In this document: positions 39,299 through 46,583 of the stretch, piece by piece
Numbering within the stretch: the first letter of the stretch is position 1
Layout: every line of letters begins with the position of its first letter
DNA from: Sphingomonas paeninsulae
GTDB taxonomy: Bacteria > Pseudomonadota > Alphaproteobacteria > Sphingomonadales > Sphingomonadaceae
Length of the DNA: 64,000 nt
Direction of reading: 5' to 3'
Assembly: GCF_003660165.1 (NCBI RefSeq)
Contig: NZ_CP032829.1
Location: forward strand, 1,687,001 to 1,751,000
Made by a program: the position numbers and the translations under genes
Notes under the pieces: model-generated
Seen by the model: the letters and a program-made list of their open reading frames with translations, nothing else
What the model was told of the DNA's origin: nothing
Databases searched by the model: none

Positions 39299-39756
39299 TT
39301 GGCTGGATTTGGTCCGTCGGGACCGCTGAAATAACGCAGCTTCAGCCGGATCGTGCGTGAATGCCCGTCATAGTCGAACGCCGCCTCTTCCCATTTTGGC
39401 GGCGCAAAGCGGATCTTGGCATCGTTCGAGAAACCGACGCCTTCTTTCGGTACGCCGAACAGCGCGCGATCGACCTTATGATTGCCGTTCTGGTCGTAAT
39501 AAACTTGAACGGCATAGCGGCCGGGTCGCAGGCCGGTCAGAGTCAGCGTGGTTGTGCCATATTTTGCTGGCGCATCGGCCGATCGCGAGCAATCTTTCAG
39601 AAACTGCGCTTCGGTGCAGATGTCGGCATGAACGGAGCCGGTCTGTGCACGCACATTGCCGACCTCTATCTGCAATACTCCCGGCGCGGGCGCAGCGCCG
39701 ATGGTCGCTGTGGCCGCGAACGCGAGCAAAATTCCAGTGTAGATTTTCAGGTTCAT
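39295..39756 (-). CDS. DUF2141 domain secreted protein
   Basis: The 153-residue protein has a signal peptide (MNLKIYTGILLAFAATATIGAAPA) and the DUF2141 beta-sandwich-like pattern: QIEVGNVRAQTGSVHADIC, LTGLRPGRYAVQVYYDQNGNHKVDRALFGVPKEGVGFSNDA. The function of the family is unknown. The DQNGNHKVD stretch resembles a calcium loop. Its stop overlaps the hpnN start by 4 bases, so translation is coupled and a role near HpnN is plausible but unproven. Confidence 0.85.
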   Translation of the reverse strand: MNLKIYTGILLAFAATATIGAAPAPGVLQIEVGNVRAQTGSVHADICTEAQFLKDCSRSADAPAKYGTTTLTLTGLRPGRYAVQVYYDQNGNHKVDRALFGVPKEGVGFSNDAKIRFAPPKWEEAAFDYDGHSRTIRLKLRYFSGPDGPNPAK

Positions 39757-39770
39757 TTCAGCAATTTCCC

Positions 39771-41165
39771 TTAACGACTGGTCGCCCGCACGTCATCCGA
39801 CGACCAGCCGCCGCCGAATGCCTGATATAAAGTTACATAGGCATTCAGCCGGTCGGCTCGTGCCTGTACAAGTGCAAGTTCGGCGGTCAGCAAGCCGCGC
39901 TGCGTATCCAATTGATCGAGGTAGGACGAATATCCGGCACGATAACGGTTCGACGCATTACGCAGCGCCGCCGCGAGCGCATCGCGTTGCCCGGCCAGTG
40001 CTACCGCCTGCTGACCCGAACGAAGTACGCCCGTCAGGCTGTCATCGACTTCACGAAACGCGTTGAGTGCAGCGCGGCGATAGGCGAACGCCGCCTGATC
40101 GCGCCGCGAGGCGGCAATGCCTTGTTGCGCGCGCAGGCGTCCGCCGTCGAAGATTGGTTGCAGGATGCTGCCCCCGATAGAGAACACCCCGACCGAATCT
40201 GAACCCGGCAACAGGGTGGAAATTACAAGGCCGACCGATCCGGTGAGGCTGATGTTCGGCAGGAAAGCGCGCCGTGCACTATCCAGAGATCGGTCAGCCG
40301 CTACCAAATTTTGTTCCGCCTGATACAGGTCGGGGCGGCGACGTAACAGGTCGGCAGGCAAGCCATCGGGAATAGCGGGCGTCGCGAAGTTTTCGAGCGC
40401 AACGCCGCGCATCACTGTCGCCGGAACGTCGCCCAGCAAGACCCGCAGCGCATTTTCCTGCCGCTCGATGCTCAGCTCTGCTTGCGGAATCAATTGCTCG
40501 GTCGCGTGATATTCGCCCTCGGCCTGATGCAGTTCGAGCCGCGAGGTGTAGCCGGTCTCTGCCCGTCGCCGCGCAATGCGGAGTGCTTCGCCCCGTGCCG
40601 CCAATGTGTCGCGTGCGACGAGCAGCCGTGAATCGAGCGCGCGCAGCGTTATATATCCCGTGGCGACGCTGCTTACGATTCCCAGCCGCACCGTATCGCG
40701 CGCGCCCTCGCTCGCCAGCAACTGCGCGCGGGTCGCGGCGTTGGCAGCGCGTAAACGTCCGAACAGGTCGATGTCATAGCTTGCCTCAATCGTCGGCTGT
40801 GCGCCCGGACTGGTTTCCGCATTGCCGAATGGGTCCAGCGCACGCGCCTCCGATGCTCCGGCACCGGCGCTGATATTGGGCAGCAATTGAGCGCGCGACA
40901 GGCGTTCTTGTGCGCGCGCCTCCTCGACCCGAGCGGCGGCGGCGCTCAGGTCGGGATTATTTGTCAGCGCGCGTTCTACAAGTTCCGTCAGAACGGGATC
41001 GCCGAACGCCACCCACCAGTCTGCGCGTATTGGTTGCCCGTTTCCAAGAGCCGTTCGCCATGCCGGAGGTGGCGCAACGGCTGCGGCGACCGGAGTCTGC
41101 GAGCGCGGTCCCGCGCAGCCGGCAATCGCCAGCCCCACGATCAGCGTTCCCGCCAGTGCCTTCAT
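39771..41165 (-). CDS. Outer-membrane efflux protein, NodT/OprM type
   Basis: The 464-residue TolC-like lipoprotein has a lipobox (AIAGC) after its signal peptide. Two repeats of the OEP domain are present, with GNGQPIRADWWVAFGDPVLTELVERALTNNPDLSAAAARVEEARA at the start and QPIFDGGRLRAQQGIAASRRDQAAFAYRRAALNAFREVDDSL near the end. It forms the exit duct of a tripartite pump with the overlapping HlyD-type adaptor and MFS carrier. Confidence 0.92.
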   Translation of the reverse strand: MKALAGTLIVGLAIAGCAGPRSQTPVAAAVAPPPAWRTALGNGQPIRADWWVAFGDPVLTELVERALTNNPDLSAAAARVEEARAQERLSRAQLLPNISAGAGASEARALDPFGNAETSPGAQPTIEASYDIDLFGRLRAANAATRAQLLASEGARDTVRLGIVSSVATGYITLRALDSRLLVARDTLAARGEALRIARRRAETGYTSRLELHQAEGEYHATEQLIPQAELSIERQENALRVLLGDVPATVMRGVALENFATPAIPDGLPADLLRRRPDLYQAEQNLVAADRSLDSARRAFLPNISLTGSVGLVISTLLPGSDSVGVFSIGGSILQPIFDGGRLRAQQGIAASRRDQAAFAYRRAALNAFREVDDSLTGVLRSGQQAVALAGQRDALAAALRNASNRYRAGYSSYLDQLDTQRGLLTAELALVQARADRLNAYVTLYQAFGGGWSSDDVRATSR

Positions 41166-42340
41166 CTGATGCGCGGTCCACCGGCAGTATCGACGCGCGC
41201 CTGTACCGACATGCCGGGACGCAGGCGCTGATACAGCGACTGATCGGGGTCCACCCGGATGCGGACGGCGATGCGCTGCGGCACCTTGGTAAAATTGCCG
41301 GTCGCATTGTCTGATTTCAATACGGAGAATTCAGAACCGGCGGCCGGTGAAATCTTTTCGACCTTGCCGGTCAGCCGTGCATTGCCAAGCCCATCGACGG
41401 TAAAGCTGGCGGGCTGACCGACAACGATGCGCGCAGTCTGCGATTCCTTGAAATTCGCGATCACCCAGGTCTCGGGTGGCACCAGAAACATCAGTTGCGA
41501 CCCGGCGGTGACATATTGACCGAGCCGCACCCCGACCTCGCTCAGCCGCCCGCTCTCGGGTGCGCGAATGACGGTGTTTTCCAGATCGATCTGGGTAAGC
41601 CGCTGCGCTGCCTGAGCGCCCGTGACGCCAGCCTGCTGACCACCACGTCCGACTTTTACCGTGCGGATATCCTGAGTGGCGATGTCGCGCGCCGCCTTTG
41701 CCTGAAGCACGCCTGCCTGTGCCTGACGGAGTGCGGCGAGCGTCTGGTCGCGTTCACGCAGGCTGACCGAACCGTCGGTCACAAGGTCGTTGACGCGGTT
41801 CATATCGGCCTGCGCACGCTGCAATTGTGCATTGGCGTTGGCAACCGAAGCCTCTTGTGCCTCAAGACTGGCGGCCCTCGACCGGGCGGCTTGATCGGCA
41901 TTGGCCAGCGTGGCTTCCTGATTGGCGACCTGCGCGCCTGCTTGTTCGAAACGCTGGCGATAGATGCGGTCGTCGATTTGTACGAGCGGCTGGCCCGCTT
42001 TTACATCATCGAAATCGCGGACGAGGACTGCGGTGACATAACCGCTGACCTGTGGGCTGATTACGGTCGTTCTGCCCCGGACATAGGCATTGTCCGTGGA
42101 CTGGATGTCATTGGCAAACGGCGGCAGGCGCCAAGCTGCAAGCACCACCGCCATGCCCGCGATTGCGAAGAAGACGGTGACAATAATGGTGTTCCGCGAT
42201 GCGCGCGGCGGTCGCCATCCCGATCCCACCGGCGCGTTCGCATCGGCGAGGCGCTCTTCAGTCGCCGGTGTTGGCGAGACTGGAACGACGACAGGCGCGG
42301 CTGGCGGCGCGCCTGTCGCCGGGGTGGACGAATCGTTCAT
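41162..42340 (-). CDS. Membrane fusion protein, EmrA/HlyD family
   Basis: The 392-residue periplasmic adaptor has one N-terminal membrane helix (IIVTVFFAIAGMAVVLAAW), a biotinyl-lipoyl-like STDNAYVRGRTTVISPQVSGYVTAVLVRDFDDVKAGQPLVQID, a long coiled coil (about residues 125-215) and the beta-barrel with ESGRLSEVGVRLGQYVTAGSQLMFLVP. A Pro/Ala-rich cytoplasmic tail precedes the helix. It overlaps its neighbours by 4 bases each. Confidence 0.92.
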   Translation of the reverse strand: MNDSSTPATGAPPAAPVVVPVSPTPATEERLADANAPVGSGWRPPRASRNTIIVTVFFAIAGMAVVLAAWRLPPFANDIQSTDNAYVRGRTTVISPQVSGYVTAVLVRDFDDVKAGQPLVQIDDRIYRQRFEQAGAQVANQEATLANADQAARSRAASLEAQEASVANANAQLQRAQADMNRVNDLVTDGSVSLRERDQTLAALRQAQAGVLQAKAARDIATQDIRTVKVGRGGQQAGVTGAQAAQRLTQIDLENTVIRAPESGRLSEVGVRLGQYVTAGSQLMFLVPPETWVIANFKESQTARIVVGQPASFTVDGLGNARLTGKVEKISPAAGSEFSVLKSDNATGNFTKVPQRIAVRIRVDPDQSLYQRLRPGMSVQARVDTAGGPRIR

Positions 42341-43998
42341 CTAACTGTCTCTAGCCTCGCCGCGCGCCGTTCGCGATAGCTTCGGCGCATCAGCAACAGT
42401 GCAAGGTAAACGGTGGTCAGCGCGGCGAGCACCGCAACGAGCCTGAACGTGTCGTTGTACGCCAGCACATTGGCCTCACGCGTGGCAGTCTGAGATAGTA
42501 ATGCCGCCCCCTGTGCGTTGCGAAGCGCGCTGTCACCCAAGACACGCCCGACAGCAGAGCCGCCTGCCGTGATGCGCGCCATGACCATTGGGTCGGTTGG
42601 GCTGATCGACTGCACGATGGCGGCACTGTGCGCTTTTTCGGCAATTGTTTGATAAGTGCCGAGCAGTGCCGAGCCACCCAGCCCGCCGATCGAATTGACG
42701 ATACCGAACAGTGCGATGAAACTGATGACGTGGCCCGCGCCCTGTTGCAATGCGCGGCTCATGCCGAACAACAGCGCTGGCCCGAGGAAGAAGGTCGCCG
42801 AAAATGCGATCACGGCTTGCGTCAGATAAAGTTCGGGCGCGCGCGTCAGATTGGTCGAATAGGAATCGGCATAAGCGGCGATGGCAACCAGCCCGATCGA
42901 AAGCATGATCGGATGCGTCAGTTTTTCGACGTTCAGCGTGATGGCACTCGCCGCGACCCCGGCCACCGACGCGATCAGGATAATCGCGAATAAGGTCTGC
43001 ATCTGGTCGTTGTTCTGACCCAGCACCGTCAACAACCCAACTGCGCCATAGGTTTGTTCGGACAGCACGATCCGCGCCATGATCGTGACGATGGCAAAGC
43101 GCACGATGTCGGCGCTTCCCAGCCAGCGTGTATTGAGCAGCGGATTGGCGCGATTATGCTCGATTGCGAGGGCTGCGGCGAACATCGGGATTGCCGCGAC
43201 TAGCGCCCAGCCGATCCACGGGGTCGATGTCCACCACACAATGCGCCCCTCTCCCAGCACGGCCGCAAACAGTGCGACGCTGCCCCCCCACAGGGCGAAC
43301 GTCACGAAATCCATCGGCTCGAAGGCGGGCTTACGTTCGGTGGGGGGCAGCCGCAGCAGGCTCACTGCGGCAAGTGACAGCATCGCCAGCCCCAGTTCGA
43401 ATAGATAGAGCGCCCGCCATTGCGACATGGCCAGCAGGTCGGGTGAAAACAGGCGTGCCAGCGGGATTGCGCATTGCGGAATGCCGATGCCGAGGACCAG
43501 CCCCTTTAGCCGCCATTTCGCGGGAAGCGCCTGCATCATGTAATAGAGACATAGCGAAGAGAGCGCTGCTCCCGCCATGCCCGAAGCCGCGCGAACCGCG
43601 ATCGCAGAGGCAAAGTCGCGGACGAATAGATGAGCGAAGGTCAGCAGCGCATAAAGCGTCAGGAATATGATCGTAAACGGGCGCAACCCATATTGCTGAC
43701 GAAATTTTATCATCAGCAGGTTGATCGACACGTTCGTCATCACATAGGCGGTCGGTAACCAGGCAATTTCGCCAGGGTCCAGCCCAAGCGATCCCTGAAG
43801 CGTCGTCAGGTTGACGGAGATCAGCGCATTGCCGAGACCACCGGTGATGCCGACCAGAACGCCAATCCCGGCATAGGCAAGCTGTCGCCCCAGTGGGTGC
43901 GACGGCGACGCGGGTGAACCCGGCATGGCCGCCCGCTCATGCGGCGCGAACGTCCATTCCTCTTCGGCCAGATAGTTTCGGACACGGGCAAAAAGCAT
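42337..43998 (-). CDS. MFS transporter, DHA2 (EmrB-like) family
   Basis: This drug:H+ antiporter has about 14 hydrophobic segments. Conserved N-terminal parts are EEEWTFAPHERAAMPGSPASPSHP and NALISVNLTTLQGSLGLDPGEIAWLPTAYVMTN. The frame is open to 44202, but that extension passes through a terminator-like hairpin. ATG 43998 (MLFARVRNYLAEE) is preferred because family similarity appears to begin there; 44040 is possible and no clear ribosome site decides. It is the first gene of an operon with the adaptor and outer-membrane protein; the substrate is unknown. Confidence 0.82.
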   Translation of the reverse strand: MLFARVRNYLAEEEWTFAPHERAAMPGSPASPSHPLGRQLAYAGIGVLVGITGGLGNALISVNLTTLQGSLGLDPGEIAWLPTAYVMTNVSINLLMIKFRQQYGLRPFTIIFLTLYALLTFAHLFVRDFASAIAVRAASGMAGAALSSLCLYYMMQALPAKWRLKGLVLGIGIPQCAIPLARLFSPDLLAMSQWRALYLFELGLAMLSLAAVSLLRLPPTERKPAFEPMDFVTFALWGGSVALFAAVLGEGRIVWWTSTPWIGWALVAAIPMFAAALAIEHNRANPLLNTRWLGSADIVRFAIVTIMARIVLSEQTYGAVGLLTVLGQNNDQMQTLFAIILIASVAGVAASAITLNVEKLTHPIMLSIGLVAIAAYADSYSTNLTRAPELYLTQAVIAFSATFFLGPALLFGMSRALQQGAGHVISFIALFGIVNSIGGLGGSALLGTYQTIAEKAHSAAIVQSISPTDPMVMARITAGGSAVGRVLGDSALRNAQGAALLSQTATREANVLAYNDTFRLVAVLAALTTVYLALLLMRRSYRERRAARLETVR

Positions 43999-44108
43999 CG
44001 GGAAGATATACGCACGGCAAAGGTGAAAGGTCACGGCCATTGAACCAGACCAGCGGCTTGGCAGAATAGCTTGCCAGCCGCGTATATTGCAGATAGCCAC
44101 CGTCGGAC

Positions 44109-44135
44109 AAAAAAAGGGCCGCCCGAGGGCGACCC
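44109..44135 (-). terminator. Intrinsic terminator or attenuator between tRNA-Phe and the MFS gene
   Basis: On the minus strand an 8-bp stem (GGGTCGCC / GGCGGCCC, one T-G pair) with loop CTCG is followed directly by seven T. This is a textbook Rho-independent terminator, about 185 bp after tRNA-Phe and 110 bp before the preferred MFS start. Because the MFS frame is open across it with several ATGs upstream, attenuation of the pump operon is possible. The simpler reading is the end of the infA-tRNA unit. Confidence 0.75.
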
Positions 44136-44320
44136 ATAAAAGTTTTAGGAGAGGATGCCTGAAAGGCTCCATCGTTGTGCACTGCAGCATAGTTATGCGC
44201 AAGCACTAAATTAAATTATTTTTAATTTTCTGTAGCCGCCGATGGCGGTGCGCCGTCGTGCGACCGCAGTCGTCATGGCAATTACGCGGAAAAACCGACA
44301 TTCGCACACGCATTGAAAAA

Positions 44321-44396
44321 TGGTGCCCGGGGACGGGGTCGAACCGCCGACACTGCGATTTTCAGTCGCATGCTCTACCAACTGAGCTACCCGGGC
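44321..44396 (-). tRNA. tRNA-Phe (anticodon GAA)
   Basis: The 76-base gene includes an encoded CCA (44321-44323). Acceptor arms GCCCGGG/CCCGGGC pair perfectly; the D arm GCTC-AGTTGGTA-GAGC, anticodon stem GCGAC/ATCGC region around CTGAAAA, and T arm with GGTTCGACCCC are intact. Anticodon GAA reads UUC/UUU. It follows yacG by 26 bp on the same strand, the usual alphaproteobacterial neighbourhood. Confidence 0.97.
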
Positions 44397-44422
44397 ACTC
44401 GCGATGCAACGCGAAGGCGGGC

Positions 44423-44613
44423 CTATAGAGGGGACCTGCCGTCGGTGTCTAGCCCATCTTCGGGGTCTTCGATCGGAGCGGGGATTCTATAGCCTTCGCC
44501 GAGCCATTGCAGCAGGTCGCGATCACGGCATCCCTGACTGCAAAAGGGGTGTGGACAGGACTGATCGGCTTACCACAAACAGCGCAGGTGGATTTAATTG
44601 GCTTTGGTTGCAT
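44423..44613 (-). CDS. yacG: DNA gyrase inhibitor / zinc-finger protein YacG (frameshifted)
   Basis: ATG 44613 begins MQPKPIKSTCAVCGKPISPV, giving the first Cys pair of the zinc site. The frame breaks within the AAAAGGGG run (44542-44549). One added base gives PFCSQGCRDRDLLQWLGEGYRIPAP, supplying the second Cys pair and the conserved LGEGYRIP, and ends at 44423 with about 63 residues. YacG binds GyrB and inhibits gyrase. It overlaps the RNase E/G-like gene by 20 bases. Confidence 0.85.
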
Positions 44614-45616
44614 AGCCTGCGGACATGGCGAGCGCCGCGTCGCCGCGCAAGGTGACGCTGCCACCTATGTGAGCGGACAGGGCGACGATCCAGTCCGGCT
44701 GTGCCTCCAGAACGGCAATGATTCTGAAGTGCGCGACGATAGCTGCCGCGCCGATGATCCCCGATCTCTGGGCACGCCGCAGAAGCGCGCGTGCGTGGCT
44801 TTCGATGGCATCATATTGGAATTGTTCGCATAACGAAGCGCGAAGACGAGGCCGGATGATTTGCAGAAACCCGAACCCGTTGACGGCAGTGCGTTCGAAT
44901 GACTGTGGGATATGGCTGTCGATTGCTTCGGCGATGGCAAGGCGTTCGGCCTTTCCGGCGACTGTGGGGAAGTCGATGCCGATGGAGCCCGCGATGCCCA
45001 ACCTGCGAATCGCGGCTCCGGCGGCATCGGCCCCCGCCAATGCCAGCGCATTAGGGGCCAGTTCTCCGTCTATGTCGATGAGCGTCATGGCAGGTGTCAG
45101 GCTGATACGCAGCGCGCCACCGGGAAACCGTATCTCGCCGCGTGCCGCTTCCTCGAGTGTTTCGGTCCATCCTGCTGATTCGAGGAGGTCAGGACCGTGT
45201 GGGGCCAGCGTCCGCACCGTGATGCCGGTTGCCTTGATTCGGTCGTAAAGAGTGGGACCGGGTGTTTCCCCGGTGTCGGGTGCGGTGTCGGGCGTTTTGT
45301 CAGACGCGAGGCGAACCTTCGCGCGCTTGATTGCACCGGGTTCGGGGATTGCCTCTCGAACGACGGTCACATTGAAGGCGCGACCCATATCGACGGCGGG
45401 CAGGCGATCGATCAGGGCCTCGTGACTGCCGATGATCGAGCGGACGATGCCGCGCGTGCCGCCTGCCTGTTTTTCGACAAGGCGCACGTCAATTGTCCGA
45501 CCGACCCGGAGCGTATCACCGTTGGCTTCGATATGAGCTTCGATAATTACGTCGTCGTCATCGACCAGCGCAGCCCGCGCCTCTCCGATGCCAGCTTCGT
45601 AAAGCCACTCAGCCAA
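44594..45616 (-). CDS. RNase E/G family protein (short form)
   Basis: The 340-residue protein resembles the catalytic region of RNase E/G: an N-terminal S1-like part (GIGEARAALVDDDDVIIEAHIEANGDTLRVGRTIDVRLV), ITLDIDGELAP-like TLIDIDGELAPNALAL with acidic metal ligands, and GIDFPTVAGKAERLAIAEAID. It is shorter than typical RNase G and lacks the CPxCxG zinc-link, so its oligomer state may differ. The order maf - this gene - yacG is common in sphingomonads. Confidence 0.8.
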   Translation of the reverse strand: MAEWLYEAGIGEARAALVDDDDVIIEAHIEANGDTLRVGRTIDVRLVEKQAGGTRGIVRSIIGSHEALIDRLPAVDMGRAFNVTVVREAIPEPGAIKRAKVRLASDKTPDTAPDTGETPGPTLYDRIKATGITVRTLAPHGPDLLESAGWTETLEEAARGEIRFPGGALRISLTPAMTLIDIDGELAPNALALAGADAAGAAIRRLGIAGSIGIDFPTVAGKAERLAIAEAIDSHIPQSFERTAVNGFGFLQIIRPRLRASLCEQFQYDAIESHARALLRRAQRSGIIGAAAIVAHFRIIAVLEAQPDWIVALSAHIGGSVTLRGDAALAMSAGYATKAN

Positions 45617-46196
45617 GCGGGATGCCTGCGGTCAGGAGCAAGGCACGGGTTTCGAACAGGGGAAGGCCGATGACGCCGGAATGGCTGCCCGACAGGAAAC
45701 GGACGAATGCTTCAGCGCGGCCTTGTATGGCATAGCCGCCCGCCTTGCCCTGCCATTCGTTGGTGCGGAGATAGGCAGCGATTTCTGCGGCGGTCAGCGG
45801 TTTAAAGGCGACTATAGTGTCCGACAGCCGGTGCCGCGCGGTTCCGGCGGCGTCGATGACCGTAACGGCGGTCAGGACGCGGTGACGGCGCCCGGAGAGC
45901 AAAGTAAGGCACTTGTGTGCGGTGCCCTCGTCATCTGCCTTGGGCAGGATGCGACGACCAGCTGCAACAACAGTGTCGGCGGCGAGAATTATTTCCCCCG
46001 GATGGCGCGCGGCAACTGCGGCTGCCTTCGCAGCGGCAAGGCGCTGAACGTGAAGGCGCGGAATTTCGGCGGCAAGCGGCGATTCGTTGATGTCAGCCGG
46101 GTCGACCGCGTCCGGAACCACGCCAATCCGCGCGAGCAGATCCAGACGGCGCGGCGAAGCGGAAGCGAGAATCAAACGTGATACAGCATCGGGCAC
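45609..46196 (-). CDS. maf: Maf family nucleotide pyrophosphatase
   Basis: The 195-residue enzyme has LILASASPRRLDLLARIG, ILAADTVVAAGRRILPKADDEG and GYAIQGRAEAFVRFLSGSHSGVIGLPLFET. Maf proteins hydrolyse non-canonical or modified nucleoside triphosphates and influence septation in some bacteria. It lies 19 bp after infA and overlaps the RNase E/G-like gene by 8 bases. Confidence 0.93.
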   Translation of the reverse strand: MPDAVSRLILASASPRRLDLLARIGVVPDAVDPADINESPLAAEIPRLHVQRLAAAKAAAVAARHPGEIILAADTVVAAGRRILPKADDEGTAHKCLTLLSGRRHRVLTAVTVIDAAGTARHRLSDTIVAFKPLTAAEIAAYLRTNEWQGKAGGYAIQGRAEAFVRFLSGSHSGVIGLPLFETRALLLTAGIPLG

Positions 46197-46215
46197 TATT
46201 TGAAGCTGCCCAGCA

Positions 46216-46434
46216 CTATTTGAACCGATACGTTATCCGGCCCTTGGTCAGGTCGTATGGTGTCATTTCGACGAGCACTTCGTCGCCCACGAGTACGCGG
46301 ATGCGGTTCTTGCGCATCTTGCCAGCCGTGTGACCGAGCACTTCGTGGTTGTTTTCGAGTTTCACGCGAAACATCGCGTTGGGCAGCAGTTCGACAACGC
46401 TGCCGCGCATTTCGAGGAGTTCTTCCTTGGCCAT
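46216..46434 (-). CDS. infA: Translation initiation factor IF-1
   Basis: The 72-residue OB-fold protein ([20 protein letters not shown], ending [13 protein letters not shown]) binds the 30S A site during initiation. The second of two adjacent in-frame starts is chosen because it gives the standard length and N terminus. It heads the infA-maf-RNase E/G-yacG-tRNA-Phe unit. Confidence 0.97.
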   Translation of the reverse strand: MAKEELLEMRGSVVELLPNAMFRVKLENNHEVLGHTAGKMRKNRIRVLVGDEVLVEMTPYDLTKGRITYRFK

Positions 46435-46583
46435 CAAATCTCTTGGTTGGAATGCAGAATCGCCGTCCCCTTAGCTGTACAGGGCGCGAAAGGAAAGGCG
46501 GCGAAGATCAATGCACTGATGTAGCTTGCGCAACAAAGCTGCGATCCGCTGGTTGTGACGCGGAAGAACAGGGAAGCCGTGCG

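Noticed and set aside
44109-44202. Extended N terminus of the MFS transporter through the hairpin
   Set aside because: The frame is open, but the extra residues are rich in Arg, Trp and Cys and unlike the family. The DNA there is better explained as a terminator or leader.
44157-44216. Plus-strand 19-codon ORF with AGGAGAGG upstream (MPERLHRC...)
   Set aside because: The ribosome site is good, but the sequence is explained as the complement of the tRNA-MFS leader hairpins. There is no plus-strand gene next to it.
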